This document shows, piece by piece, positions 1-9,420 of a stretch of DNA of 46,440 bases. The stretch lies in assembly GCA_029979565.1 (NCBI GenBank), contig JAPOHG010000010.1:1-46440 (forward strand). Direction: 5' to 3'. The notes under the pieces were generated by a model that saw only the letters and a list, made by a program, of their open reading frames with translations, was not told where the DNA came from and ran no database searches. Position 1 is the first letter of the stretch. Each line of letters begins with the position of its first letter. The stretch comes from a bacterium. GTDB taxonomy: Bacteria > Bacteroidota > Bacteroidia > Flavobacteriales_D > Sanyastnellaceae. The position numbers and the translations under genes are program-made.

Positions 1-3000
1 GGGACATCGACGTGGATGATGTAGACGCCACCGGCGATCGGCACGTTGCGTTCGTTCTTGAGGTCCCAATCAAGCGAGGTTAGTGGGTCGGCCTTCGAGA
101 AGGAGCGCACGAGCGTTCCCTGCAGGTTGTAGATGCGGATGGTGCACACTTCCGGCAGGTTGGTGATCTTGACGCGGTTGTCGAGCTTGCTCGTCTCGTA
201 CTGGCTAAAGGCGTAGTACGGGTTCGGCACGACGTTGATGACATCGAGGATGCTCGTGAGGACGGTGTCCTGCTGGGTGAGCGTCGCTACGTTCTTCGTG
301 GAGAAGGTGTAGAGCGGGTTCCAGAAGTTGTCCGCACCGTCGTAGTTGTCCTCGGCGTCGATTTGCGTGGGGCTCCACTTCTCGTAAGCCTTGGCAACGC
401 GGAGTCGGATGCGCACGTCGTTCGGGATGAGGCCGTCTTCTACTGGCAGCATCTCGTAGTCGTCGTTGAGGAGCGAAGAACCTACCCACGTGCATGCACG
501 GAAGACGCGGCGAACGTTGGTCGTTGAGGGGTTGTCTTCGAGGTTTGTCCAGAGGTAGTTACCCCCGTCGTAGGCCGGCATGCGGTTCTCGGTGCCTTCC
601 TCGAACTGCGAGTTCTTGAAGACGTAGATCCAGTGCTGGCCACCAGCGTAGATGGCACCGCCGCCACCTCCGCCGAAGCCGCCGCCACCGCGTATGTTCG
701 GCGATGGATTCCACAGCATGTCCTTGCCGTTGTCAGCGCTGAGCCATGAGTCTTCACCGAACGCCATGTTGAGGCGCTCGCCTGTGCCGAGGTCGATGGC
801 GTAACCGGGGAACCAGCCCATGCCGGTGGGTTGGCTGCCGTTGGGGTTCGCCTCACCGGCGTTGTAACCGTCCTGACCCGAGTAGCGGCCGTTCTTGTCC
901 ACCGACGGGTGGCGGCGCAGGCTGAGCTTCTCGCCGCCGTTCTGTGCGAGTTCTTCCACCGACTGCATCTCCAGTACCGGGCAACGTGTCCACTTGGACT
1001 TGTCGCTCGTGATGACGACGTCGACGTTGTTGAGGCCGCTGATGCCCGAGAACGGAGAGAGGTCGCCCTCAAAGCCGTCAATCGTCGGTGCGATGTTCGG
1101 GAGCTTGACGACTTCGCCGTTGGGCAGTTCCACATCGCCCGTGTAGCTCACGAGGCAGTACGGTGCCCAGGTGCCGCCCAAGATGCCTTCGTACACTTCG
1201 TCCTCATCGAGCGGGTTGCCCGTCTTGAGGTCGTTGAAGATGACTTCCGAAGGCACGTCGCTGGCGCCCTCTTGGTTGCCGGCGCGGATCCAGTTGAGCT
1301 GGTTGAAGCCCTCTGCATCGGGGATGCCGAGGAGCCACGGACGGGCCGGGTCGTCGAAGGTGATGGACGCGTGCACCGGCTCGGTGAACTTGCCGTCCTG
1401 TGGGTACGCGTATTGGTGCACCGTCACGGAGATGCCCCAGTTGAGGAGGAGCTCTTCGTTGAGGAGCGCAATCGACGAAGAAGACTCGTGAACGGCCTTG
1501 AAGTCGTTGTCCGGGTCGTCGTCGTTGAGCATGGTGACGTTGGTGAGCGTCCAGTAGGCGTCCACGGCGTCCTCAAGGTCGGCGTCGTCGCCGGCTACGC
1601 GGAGTTCGAAATTAGCGTCGGGGACGCGGAGCGGGTCCACCACGCGGATGTCGACCGGGCCGTGGCCGGCCGCATACGTGACCGTCGAGGCGATGTTGTT
1701 CTCGAGGATGGCCGCCTCGGAGGCCGCCGTCAGCTCGAGGTCCATCATCCCGTTGCCCTTGCCTTCCTTCTTCGTCATCTCCACGCCGCTGCCGTAGTCG
1801 GCGTACTGAATCGTACCGCCGGCTTCAGGAGCCGGGTTGTGGGGAACGCCGGAGTAGGAACGAATGGAACCCACAGCCGCCTTTCGAGAAGCCTTGAATT
1901 GAACGTCTTGTCCTGTACCCAATACCGGGTCATACGGACGGTAGTTGTTGTAGCCGTAGGCAAGCGCCATGAAGTAGTAGGTCTTGTGGTTCACCAAGCG
2001 GTTGTCGCCTTGGGCGAAAGCGTCGTTGGTGACGCGCAGGCTGTGGAAAATACCTTCATCGGTGCCGTCTGCCTGCAACGTGGGAACGGGCAATTCGAGG
2101 ACGGGATCAAATTCATTGTTGATCACCTGTGTAATGCCATTCCGGATGTCGCACTGGGCAATGAGGCGAGCCGCATCGATATCGCCGAGGTCGGAAGGAC
2201 TCACAGTGTTATCGCGCAATTGGTAAATGAGGTAGCCTTCAAAAACATAACTGCGTTCTTCATCGGTGAGTACGGTTCCGTCTTCCAATTCGGTCGGGAT
2301 GGAAGGATCCATCGCCATGTACTCTTCTTTGTAGTTATTCGAGATTGGGTTGTCGTTGGTCAAATAGAGGATCAGCTCGTTTTCCAACTCCTGGATGGTG
2401 ATGTCCGGTGCGTCGGGACCTGAGACAATCTCGAAGCAGTTGTCAAACAACGCCTGGGCCTTGTCGTCGGCCAATCGCAACAATTCCACGCTCTCGAAAG
2501 GCTCGCCGCCCGTAGCTCTCGCCCAGACCATGCCCACGGTGATGTTGTTGTAATCCCCGGGTTCCAAGGTGAAGGGTCCAGCCGATTGCAAGAACAAACG
2601 ATCTCCAGGCGGGTTGCCTGCGCCCACTTCAGTCCATGGCTCAACGGAGATACCGATGGTCCCCCATTGATAGGGGTCGGTGTCTCCTGGGAACATGTAA
2701 TCTGCGGGAATGTCCAAGTCCGCACCGGTTGCAGCGGTCAAACCGTCGCCGCCGTACGCCATGCGTTGCCCGTTTTTCCAAAAACCGCGCATGTAGTTGT
2801 AATACTGGGCAGCCAACGTCGGCTGGCCGTTGATGCCGAAGTTCCAGTTGTAGTAAATGAACTTCCGCATGCCGTAACGCTCGTTGTCGATGACGCCGTC
2901 GCCGTAACCGATGCCGATACCTTTGTAGGGAATCCCCAGCGAGTCAATGGCGTCAGAGAAAACCGTTGTCAGGGGATTATCGATGGAATCGGCGTCTTGA

Positions 3001-4115
3001 TAAGGGCCTTCGAAAAAGTCCACCCCCATCGCAGGTGGGTTTTCCCCGTATCCGATGGAGTAACTCGTCGGTTCATCAAACGCATCCCCGTTGTAGCTGT
3101 AGCCGAGGCCGCGCTCGACGTCCACTCCTACGTAGTCATCCACGTGGCCGCCCAAGTCGCAGTCGACCCACTGGGCAAAGTAGGTGTCGGTTAACGTTTG
3201 CGTTCCTTGGTTGATCAAGACGTAGTTGTAAAACTGCATGTTGTTCACCTCATCGTTCGTCGAGAAAGCGAAGGCCTGGGCGCGAATCTCCATACCGATC
3301 GGCTCACCCTGCGATTCGGAGTGAATATTGCCTTTGTCGTTGAATATCCAGTAGTACGTCTGGTCACCGTACAACGGGACCTGGTCTTCGCGGCGGCGCT
3401 CCGCACAATCAATTTCTTGGAGGAAGTCGTACCAGGGGTAGTCGCCCGCGGCCGGGTCGTAGAATCCGTTGCCGTCGTAATCCTTAAACGGGGCGAGGTA
3501 GTAGTCTTGATTGAGGCCGACGTTTCCGTGCGCGGGGTATTCGAAGAAATACGAGGGAATGGTGTACCCGTTCGGGAACTGCTCTTCGAGGTCACACTCC
3601 GGATCGGCCACGCAGTCGAAGTACTGGCGGTGGCGCATGGCATCAGCACGCTGGGTAATGGTGAACCGGTCGTACTGTTCGCACGTTGTCGGGTCCACTT
3701 CAGCGGCACCGGTATTGGTCAACGGGCCGGGCCAGAAATCATTCCCAACATTGCGGTACCGGACGGCCGCAAGTTTCAGCTGTTGGTCAGGGCTGATTCC
3801 CCCCAACCAAAGCGCACCGCCGTACACCACGGACACGCCTTCTTCTTTAGGGACCATAAAGGCCCCCTTATCAATGGCGCGATCGTACCAGAGTGCACCG
3901 GCGTTTTCAATTAGAGCCCTCACGTTATTCCATTCCAAGTCCCGAAGAGCCGTTGCCGGGGCACAGGCTTCTGCGCGTATTTCCAACGAAGCATCAGGTT
4001 GAGCTTGGGGCACGGGGAAACCTTTTTGGAACAATGGCGCATTCGGCGTGGAATGCTGAGCCAACAACACACCGCTCAACACGGCACAGCACGCAAACAG
4101 GCAGGCTTTTTTCAT
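1..4115 (-). CDS. Large secreted protein with T9SS-type C-terminal region, 3' end beyond the window
   Basis: Translating the minus strand from the ATG at 4115 gives an uninterrupted frame of about 1371 codons to base 1. It starts with a signal peptide (MKKACLFACCAVLSGVLLAQ), so the product is exported. The last visible residues include VVPNPYYAFSQYE, LDNRVKITNLPE and IRIYNLQGTLVRSF, followed by an 'IAGGVYIIHVD' strand. I recognise these as the C-terminal region of large Bacteroidota proteins secreted by the type IX system; the final sorting strands should lie just outside the window. A glycine-rich run sits at about 655-690. The body is rich in Tyr, Asp and Asn and has no catalytic motif I recognise. 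It follows the AddA-like gene by 51 bases on the same strand. Leucine codon use changes sharply near 1820 (see findings). Molecular function is unknown; relatives are often encoded beside PorV-like proteins, which cannot be checked here. Confidence 0.88.
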   Translation of the reverse strand, partial: MKKACLFACCAVLSGVLLAQHSTPNAPLFQKGFPVPQAQPDASLEIRAEACAPATALRDLEWNNVRALIENAGALWYDRAIDKGAFMVPKEEGVSVVYGGALWLGGISPDQQLKLAAVRYRNVGNDFWPGPLTNTGAAEVDPTTCEQYDRFTITQRADAMRHRQYFDCVADPECDLEEQFPNGYTIPSYFFEYPAHGNVGLNQDYYLAPFKDYDGNGFYDPAAGDYPWYDFLQEIDCAERRREDQVPLYGDQTYYWIFNDKGNIHSESQGEPIGMEIRAQAFAFSTNDEVNNMQFYNYVLINQGTQTLTDTYFAQWVDCDLGGHVDDYVGVDVERGLGYSYNGDAFDEPTSYSIGYGENPPAMGVDFFEGPYQDADSIDNPLTTVFSDAIDSLGIPYKGIGIGYGDGVIDNERYGMRKFIYYNWNFGINGQPTLAAQYYNYMRGFWKNGQRMAYGGDGLTAATGADLDIPADYMFPGDTDPYQWGTIGISVEPWTEVGAGNPPGDRLFLQSAGPFTLEPGDYNNITVGMVWARATGGEPFESVELLRLADDKAQALFDNCFEIVSGPDAPDITIQELENELILYLTNDNPISNNYKEEYMAMDPSIPTELEDGTVLTDEERSYVFEGYLIYQLRDNTVSPSDLGDIDAARLIAQCDIRNGITQVINNEFDPVLELPVPTLQADGTDEGIFHSLRVTNDAFAQGDNRLVNHKTYYFMALAYGYNNYRPYDPVLGTGQDVQFKASRKAAVGSIRSYSGVPHNPAPEAGGTIQYADYGSGVEMTKKEGKGNGMMDLELTAASEAAILENNIASTVTYAAGHGPVDIRVVDPLRVPDANFELRVAGDDADLEDAVDAYWTLTNVTMLNDDDPDNDFKAVHESSSSIALLNEELLLNWGISVTVHQYAYPQDGKFTEPVHASITFDDPARPWLLGIPDAEGFNQLNWIRAGNQEGASDVPSEVIFNDLKTGNPLDEDEVYEGILGGTWAPYCLVSYTGDVELPNGEVVKLPNIAPTIDGFEGDLSPFSGISGLNNVDVVITSDKSKWTRCPVLEMQSVEELAQNGGEKLSLRRHPSVDKNGRYSGQDGYNAGEANPNGSQPTGMGWFPGYAIDLGTGERLNMAFGEDSWLSADNGKDMLWNPSPNIRGGGGFGGGGGGAIYAGGQHWIYVFKNSQFEEGTENRMPAYDGGNYLWTNLEDNPSTTNVRRVFRACTWVGSSLLNDDYEMLPVEDGLIPNDVRIRLRVAKAYEKWSPTQIDAEDNYDGADNFWNPLYTFSTKNVATLTQQDTVLTSILDVINVVPNPYYAFSQYETSKLDNRVKITNLPEVCTIRIYNLQGTLVRSFSKADPLTSLDWDLKNERNVPIAGGVYIIHVDV

Positions 4116-4166
4116 GGAATCAGGCTTGGACGAGCAAGTTAGGAAACCCACTGCGAAAATGCCGGG

Positions 4167-7100
4167 TTAGGGAGCGCCAAACAGCACAGGCACTTCCACA
4201 AGTTGCATGGTCTCTGTGTAAATCAACCAGCCTTGAACAGCATCGCCCGGATGCATGGCACTGAGCACCTCGCAATACCCTGCAACCTGGGCCTTGTCTT
4301 TGTCTCGCTCTTTTCCGGTTTTGAAATCCACCACATGCCAAACTCCATCGAGGTGTACGACCCGATCGGGTCGTCCCAACTCGCCGTTTCCAATGTGCAC
4401 GGTGCGCTCTGCAAACACTTCGGTGGCGCGGGCTTCGAAAAACCGTTTTGTCTCCGCTCCATTCAGCATGGATTCGACCAGTGCAATGACCGAACCACGC
4501 TGTTCAACGGACCAGAGGTTGGCGTTTTCCATCTGCTCCTTCATTCCCGGCCAATCCCCAGCATCCTGCAGTTCGCCCAGCAAGCCGTGTACAGCATTCC
4601 CGTGCTCAATGGGGGTCCACTCGCCTTCCGAGGCCAGCGCCGCCCAGTGCAATTTGGGCCGCGCAATGCGCTGGTCATAGGCTTGACCCAATTCGAGCGA
4701 TTGTGCCTGGTCAAGACCGATGGTGCCCTCGGGCTCAGCGTTCGTCGCCTTGCGGTCCATGGCACCATAATCGTCATACCTGGTCTCTTCATTCACACGC
4801 TCTGGAAAAGCCTCCTGCCACCCCTTCCAAAGCAACTGCGGGAGTGTCTGAACCGCCATGTCCTTCGCAGGATTTTTGTCAAATTCCAAGCCGATGTCCA
4901 GTCGGTCTACCGCCCGCGTTGCAGCCACATAGGCCACATTCAAGGCATCCAACACGGTGCGGTCAATCTCCGCTTCACGCTCGTGCTCCATAACCGTGTC
5001 TTTCAAGTCGCTGTCCCGCAGCAAAGCTGCCGGCAACCCGAACTGAGCGGCATCCAATTGAACCGGTATTTCGTCCTTGAACCGGTCGATTTTTTCCGGA
5101 TGAACCGGGGCGATGACCACTTTGAAATCCAGCCCCTTTGCCTTGTGGGGCGTCATGATCTGAACCGCATCCTGCGCCCCGCTGACGCGGATGCTGCGCT
5201 TGTGTCCTCTGCGGTCCCAGTGGGATAAAAAGTCCTTCAATGTACCCCGGCGTTGGGTGACCACTTCATGCACCAACTCCAACATGCCCTCCGTGTAGGC
5301 CGGATAGCGGTTGGACCAATCCAGCGCTTCGAAACAGTGGCCCACCAGCAAAGTCAAAGGTGCCGTCACGAATTCCCACGGGTGCAGCCCGGGCGCAACC
5401 GCTTGGTAAAGGGAACGCGCATCCATGGCGCTGCGTGTTCGTTCTTTTTCGTCCGATCCGCGGTACGTCGTCACGGTGCGGTGTTTGCTGAGCAATTCAG
5501 CTTCAGATGCCGTTGGGTTTATGGCGCAGTAGTTTTGAACGAACGTCAAGACGTGGGCTGGGTTCTCAGGATCTAGCACCGATCGCAGCAAGGCCACTAC
5601 AGCGAGGGAAACCGGATGCCTGCCCAAATGGAGACTCTCCGAAGTCCATGGGGTGATCCCACAGTCCATGAGGTATTGAGCAAGGGCCGCACCGTCTTTG
5701 TTGCGGCGCAGCAGCACCGCAATATCGGACAAGGAGAAGTGACCCGAAGGATCTGGGGGCGGAACGAAGCGCCGGGTTTCCCCCTCCTGCACCATGGATC
5801 CACCCGTGTGGGCAAGGATGCGTTCCACCACCCAGCCGTTGCGCTGGTCTTGCTTTTCGACCCCTTCTTCCTGAACCAAACACGCCAAGTGCACATGGCC
5901 TTGGTGCTTTGCCGTCGCCGTCTGCTGTACGTCATCGTATACACCTTGCAAAGATTCTGGGAGGTAGCGTTGGACGCTGGCGAACCACCGGTTGTTCCAA
6001 TCCACAATCGAGGACCCGGATCGGCGATTGAATTCCAACGTCGCTGGGAAGTGCGCACGTTTCAGCGCTTGCGCCGCATCGATGAGGGCAGGCCCTGGAC
6101 GACCAATAAGACCTGGCAAGGCCTCCAGCTGCTCGTAGTTGCCATTGCGCCACCGGTAGATGGCTTGTTTGCCGTCGCCCACCACCATGCCCATTTCGTC
6201 CAACGACACCAGGTGTTCAAAAAGCTGTACCAAGTTGTGCCACTGGGTAATCGACGTATCCTGAAACTCATCAATGAACAAGTTGCGGTACCGGTTGCCG
6301 ATGCGTTCGTAGATGAAGGGCGCCGGATTGTCTCTCACAATGGCCGCAATCTCCCGGTTGAGGGTGGAGAGAAGCCGCACGTTTTTGTCGCGCTCTACTG
6401 CTGCGAGTTCGTCCCGAATCAGGCCCAGGGTGCCGATCAGGCTCACGCGCTGTTGAAGGTGTTCTTCCAATTTGAAAATCCGCCCCGATTCCCCTTCATA
6501 CAGGTCGCGCCAAGCGAGGACGGCCTGGTCAATCGTCGGAATTGCTTCCTGAATTTGAGCAATGGTGGAGTCCGTCGCCTTTGACGACCAGAATGTGCCA
6601 TCGTCCAATTGACCCGCGAGGCGTTTGCCAATGGTGGCCTTCCGTCCCATTCCATTGGCCACGCGACGAAGCCATTTGGGCAGATCGCCGTAGCTGAAAT
6701 GGGCATCTTCCAATCCAAGTACCTTGAACCGGTCAAGTGCTGCTTTGGCAGCATCCACGGGCAACCTGCGTCGCTTTCCCAGAGCCACTCGTTGGGATTG
6801 GCGGAACTGTTCGAGGGCTTCCGGCGTCCATACTAAAGGGTCCAATGCCTGCAATGCCGATTGCATGTTTTCCTTTGTGACCTGCTTGCTAAACGACCGC
6901 AGTTGGTGGCGGATGAGTGCGTTTTTCTCCTCCTCCACTTGCTGCCGCACAAAGCCTTCAAGCATCGCGGTCAAGGCCTTTTCTTCCGGACGGCCTACGC
7001 GGCTGAGCAGCCGTGAGATGGCTTCATCCAACAGTGCCTCTTCATCCAGTTCAATCTGAAAGTCCTCTTCCCATTGCAGGTCTTTGCTGAAGCTTCGCAC

Positions 7101-7463
7101 CAACCGATTGACAAAAGAATCAATCGTCATGACACTAAAATCCTCGTAGCGATGCATCATGGCTTCGCCCAGAGCTCGAGCCCTTCGTTCCAATTCTTCC
7201 GCTGCGATGGGGACGATCTCGAGCAACGAACCGTGCATGGATCCCCTTCCTTCAGCCACTTCCCGGACATCGCTCAAGATGCGTTCTTTCATCTCCTGTG
7301 CCGCGAGGTTGGTGAACGTGATGGCGAGGATGTGCCTGAAGTAATGCGGGTTGTTCTCCCAAAGGCAGCAAGCGAGGTAATCGCGCACCAACCGGTATGT
7401 TTTGCCCGATCCAGCACTCGCTTTCACCACGTGAAACCCCTTCTTCGCAAACTTGACCTCCAT
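4167..7463 (-). CDS. AddA-like UvrD-family helicase with C-terminal PD-(D/E)XK nuclease domain
   Basis: ATP-dependent helicase-nuclease of the RecB/AddA type, expected to process double-strand DNA ends for recombination with the AddB-like protein at 20050-22863. Visible motifs in order: Walker A ASAGSGKT near the N-terminus, Walker B NLFIDEFQDT, helicase motif VGDGKQAIYRWR, motif V MTPHKAKGLDFK, motif VI VAYVAATRAVDRL, then the nuclease residues GRPDRVV and VVDFKTGK near the C-terminus, so both activities look intact. Length is about 1098 residues. I prefer the ATG at 7463 (MEVKFAKKGF) because it puts Walker A about 15 residues from the start, as in Bacteroidota relatives. An in-frame GTG at 7499 would add 12 residues but overlaps a TAATTTG sequence that could be the promoter. 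In most Bacteroidota the two subunits are adjacent; here they are far apart and oppositely oriented. Confidence 0.93.
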   Translation of the reverse strand: MEVKFAKKGFHVVKASAGSGKTYRLVRDYLACCLWENNPHYFRHILAITFTNLAAQEMKERILSDVREVAEGRGSMHGSLLEIVPIAAEELERRARALGEAMMHRYEDFSVMTIDSFVNRLVRSFSKDLQWEEDFQIELDEEALLDEAISRLLSRVGRPEEKALTAMLEGFVRQQVEEEKNALIRHQLRSFSKQVTKENMQSALQALDPLVWTPEALEQFRQSQRVALGKRRRLPVDAAKAALDRFKVLGLEDAHFSYGDLPKWLRRVANGMGRKATIGKRLAGQLDDGTFWSSKATDSTIAQIQEAIPTIDQAVLAWRDLYEGESGRIFKLEEHLQQRVSLIGTLGLIRDELAAVERDKNVRLLSTLNREIAAIVRDNPAPFIYERIGNRYRNLFIDEFQDTSITQWHNLVQLFEHLVSLDEMGMVVGDGKQAIYRWRNGNYEQLEALPGLIGRPGPALIDAAQALKRAHFPATLEFNRRSGSSIVDWNNRWFASVQRYLPESLQGVYDDVQQTATAKHQGHVHLACLVQEEGVEKQDQRNGWVVERILAHTGGSMVQEGETRRFVPPPDPSGHFSLSDIAVLLRRNKDGAALAQYLMDCGITPWTSESLHLGRHPVSLAVVALLRSVLDPENPAHVLTFVQNYCAINPTASEAELLSKHRTVTTYRGSDEKERTRSAMDARSLYQAVAPGLHPWEFVTAPLTLLVGHCFEALDWSNRYPAYTEGMLELVHEVVTQRRGTLKDFLSHWDRRGHKRSIRVSGAQDAVQIMTPHKAKGLDFKVVIAPVHPEKIDRFKDEIPVQLDAAQFGLPAALLRDSDLKDTVMEHEREAEIDRTVLDALNVAYVAATRAVDRLDIGLEFDKNPAKDMAVQTLPQLLWKGWQEAFPERVNEETRYDDYGAMDRKATNAEPEGTIGLDQAQSLELGQAYDQRIARPKLHWAALASEGEWTPIEHGNAVHGLLGELQDAGDWPGMKEQMENANLWSVEQRGSVIALVESMLNGAETKRFFEARATEVFAERTVHIGNGELGRPDRVVHLDGVWHVVDFKTGKERDKDKAQVAGYCEVLSAMHPGDAVQGWLIYTETMQLVEVPVLFGAP

Positions 7464-7512
7464 TTCTAGCTTATTGTGAGCGCTGTGCAACGTCTGCACA
7501 AATTAGACGTTC

Positions 7513-7520
7513 TATCTTTG
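7513..7520 (+). promoter_or_regulatory. -7 promoter box of the mbnP-mbnH operon
   Basis: TATCTTTG matches the Bacteroidota housekeeping sigma -7 consensus TAnnTTTG. It lies 20 bases before the mbnP-like ATG at 7541, giving a short leader of about 14 nt. No convincing -33 TTG is seen at the usual distance. Confidence 0.6.
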
Positions 7521-7540
7521 AGAAACAACGCGCCAACGAT

Positions 7541-8308
7541 ATGCAATCCCCCTCTTCCTTATTCGTTTTTGGCTTGCTCGTTCTCGTCCTCACTGGATGC
7601 GACCGATGCAATCCCGAGCCGCCGGAGACGTTGCTAGGGACGGCTAGGATGAATCTGGAATTGGCGTGGGGCGACGAGCCGTACGCGCTGGAGCAAGTCG
7701 TGACCGACCACAACGGCTATCCGGTTCGCCTCGACAACTTGCAACTCTACTTGGCACCTGTCGCGTTTCGCATCGACGGCGAATGGTTCGAGGGCGCAGA
7801 CGTGAGCCTCATTGATTTCAGTGTGCATGCCCAGCACATCGAAAGTACGCTGAACGCCGGAACCTATGACGCTGTGCGATTTGGCATGGGCCTCCCCCCA
7901 GAAATCAACACGGATATTGATCCGGCATCCTACCCCAATAGCCACCCCCTCAGCGTCATCGGTTCAGCGGGCATGTTCTGGACGTGGGCATCGGGGTACA
8001 TCTTCGTCAAGTACGAAGGGAAATTTGCCCTTGAATCCGGCACGCAATTGCTCGACCCCGTGTCTTATCACTGCGGGACCGATGCCAGCTATCGAACGGT
8101 GACATTGGAATTTCCCGAACCGCTGGTCATCGCCTCAGAAACGACCTCAACCCTGACGCTCACCTTGGATGCAGCCAAAGCACTCAACGGCACCGATGAT
8201 GCCATCGACTTGGCGGTAGATCCAGTGACCCACAACGCGCAGGGTGACAGCTTGGGCGGCCGCATGATGGACCTGCTCGTTGACGCTTGGCAAATCAACG
8301 TGCAATGA
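7541..8308 (+). CDS. MbnP-like copper-binding lipoprotein
   Basis: Predicted periplasmic or outer-membrane lipoprotein of 255 residues. The N-terminus is hydrophobic and ends in a lipobox LTGC (Cys20). The rest looks like the MbnP family: a beta-rich domain with a conserved Trp-rich segment GMFWTWASGYIFVKYEG and, after it, YHCGTDASYRTVTLEFPEP. In characterised MbnP proteins a tryptophan is oxidised to kynurenine by the partner enzyme MbnH, and this modification is required for copper binding. The pairing with the next gene, whose ATG overlaps this stop codon as ATGA, supports the assignment. Nothing resembling methanobactin biosynthesis lies in the window, so a general role in copper handling is more likely than chalkophore uptake. 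Which tryptophan would be modified cannot be told from the sequence alone. Confidence 0.85.
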   Translation: MQSPSSLFVFGLLVLVLTGCDRCNPEPPETLLGTARMNLELAWGDEPYALEQVVTDHNGYPVRLDNLQLYLAPVAFRIDGEWFEGADVSLIDFSVHAQHIESTLNAGTYDAVRFGMGLPPEINTDIDPASYPNSHPLSVIGSAGMFWTWASGYIFVKYEGKFALESGTQLLDPVSYHCGTDASYRTVTLEFPEPLVIASETTSTLTLTLDAAKALNGTDDAIDLAVDPVTHNAQGDSLGGRMMDLLVDAWQINVQ

Positions 8309-9420
8309 CCAAAGGAATGCGCACGCGAATCGGCTTGTACACGCTGGCCTTGTTTGTTCTGACAGGCTGTGAACGCTGCCAGGGTGACTTGCCTTGTGAC
8401 ACGCCGGATTGCGCGCCCGCTGCCACGCCGTACACCCTCGAAATTCCGCCGTTTTTTCCCCCGATGGACATTCCCGAAGACAATCCCCTGACGGTGGAAG
8501 GCATCGAATTGGGACGAATGCTGTTCTGGGAAAAAGAACTCTCGGCAGATGGGTCCATGAGCTGCGGTTCCTGCCACCTGCCATCTGCGGGATTTTCAGA
8601 CCCCAATCCTTACAGCACTGGTATTACCGGTGCCCAAGGTTTCCGCAATGCAATGGCCATCATCAACATCGGCTGGTCGCCCTCTTTTTTCTGGGACGGA
8701 CGGGCTTTAACCCTTGAAGAACAAATCCTCGAGCCGGTCTCCCACCCCGATGAAATGGCCTTGCCGTGGAGTGAGGCAGTTGAACGCTTGCAAAATTCGG
8801 AGGATTACGCCGCCCGGTTTGCGGTGGCCTTCGGCGATGAAACCATAACGCCAGAGCGCACCACAAAAGCCATTGCCCAGTTTGTGCGAACCCTGGTCTC
8901 GGCGGACTCCAAATTCGATCGTTGGAGGCGCGGCGAGACATTCTTGACCGATGCGGAGTTTGCCGGGTACGAGATTTTCCTTCGTGAAGGCGGGGATCCA
9001 GAAACCACCCCGGGCGGTGAATTTGGAGGGGATTGTTTCCATTGCCACGGGGAAGCCGGGCTTCAGTTCAGTGATTATTTGTTCCGCAACAACGGCCTGG
9101 ACAGTACGTTCGCTGCGGATGCTGGACATGCGGGGGTGACGGGCAATCCACTGGATTCCGGTAAATTCAAAACCCCCACCCTGCGCAACATCGCGCTCTC
9201 CGGGCCCTACATGCACGACGGCCGTTTCCAGACATTGGAGGAGGTGGTCGAACACTACAACTCAGGTGGTGTCCCCAGCACCACAGTCGATCCGTTCATG
9301 AAATACACCACAGGTGGGTTGCAACTGAGCGCAGTACAGCAGGCGCAGTTAATCGCCTTTTTGCACACCCTCACCGATACGTCCTTCACGTCGAACCCGG
9401 CATTTCAAGACCCGCATTGA
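8305..9420 (+). CDS. MbnH-like di-heme cytochrome c peroxidase/MauG family lipoprotein
   Basis: Di-heme enzyme of the bacterial cytochrome c peroxidase/MauG superfamily, 371 residues from the ATG at 8305, which overlaps the mbnP stop (ATGA). A lipobox LTGC places lipidated Cys22 on the mature protein. Two heme-binding motifs are visible: CGSCH at 87-91 and CFHCH at 244-248. Other superfamily signatures are FWDGRALTLEEQILEPV between the hemes and PYMHDGRFQTLEEVVEHY in the C-terminal domain. Because the gene is coupled to an MbnP-like gene, the likely role is oxidising a tryptophan of MbnP to kynurenine rather than simple peroxide removal. An upstream in-frame TTG at 8287 is a less likely start. 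Both lipoproteins share the sequence LTGC(D/E)RC around the lipidation site. Simple cytochrome c peroxidase activity remains an alternative. Confidence 0.9.
   Translation: MTKGMRTRIGLYTLALFVLTGCERCQGDLPCDTPDCAPAATPYTLEIPPFFPPMDIPEDNPLTVEGIELGRMLFWEKELSADGSMSCGSCHLPSAGFSDPNPYSTGITGAQGFRNAMAIINIGWSPSFFWDGRALTLEEQILEPVSHPDEMALPWSEAVERLQNSEDYAARFAVAFGDETITPERTTKAIAQFVRTLVSADSKFDRWRRGETFLTDAEFAGYEIFLREGGDPETTPGGEFGGDCFHCHGEAGLQFSDYLFRNNGLDSTFAADAGHAGVTGNPLDSGKFKTPTLRNIALSGPYMHDGRFQTLEEVVEHYNSGGVPSTTVDPFMKYTTGGLQLSAVQQAQLIAFLHTLTDTSFTSNPAFQDPH

Noticed and set aside
831-2423. Long open frame on the plus strand (530 codons)
   Set aside because: It lies opposite the secreted protein gene, whose minus-strand frame has a signal peptide and recognisable C-terminal motifs. 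The C-ending codons of that region remove stops from the opposite strand.
4132-4141. TAACTTGC as a promoter for the left-end secreted protein
   Set aside because: It departs from TAnnTTTG at key positions and has no -33 partner; transcription from the upstream gene is equally possible.
4203-6584. Plus-strand open frames of 300 or more codons opposite the AddA-like gene
   Set aside because: The minus-strand frame carries all helicase and nuclease motifs in order; the plus-strand products have no recognisable features.
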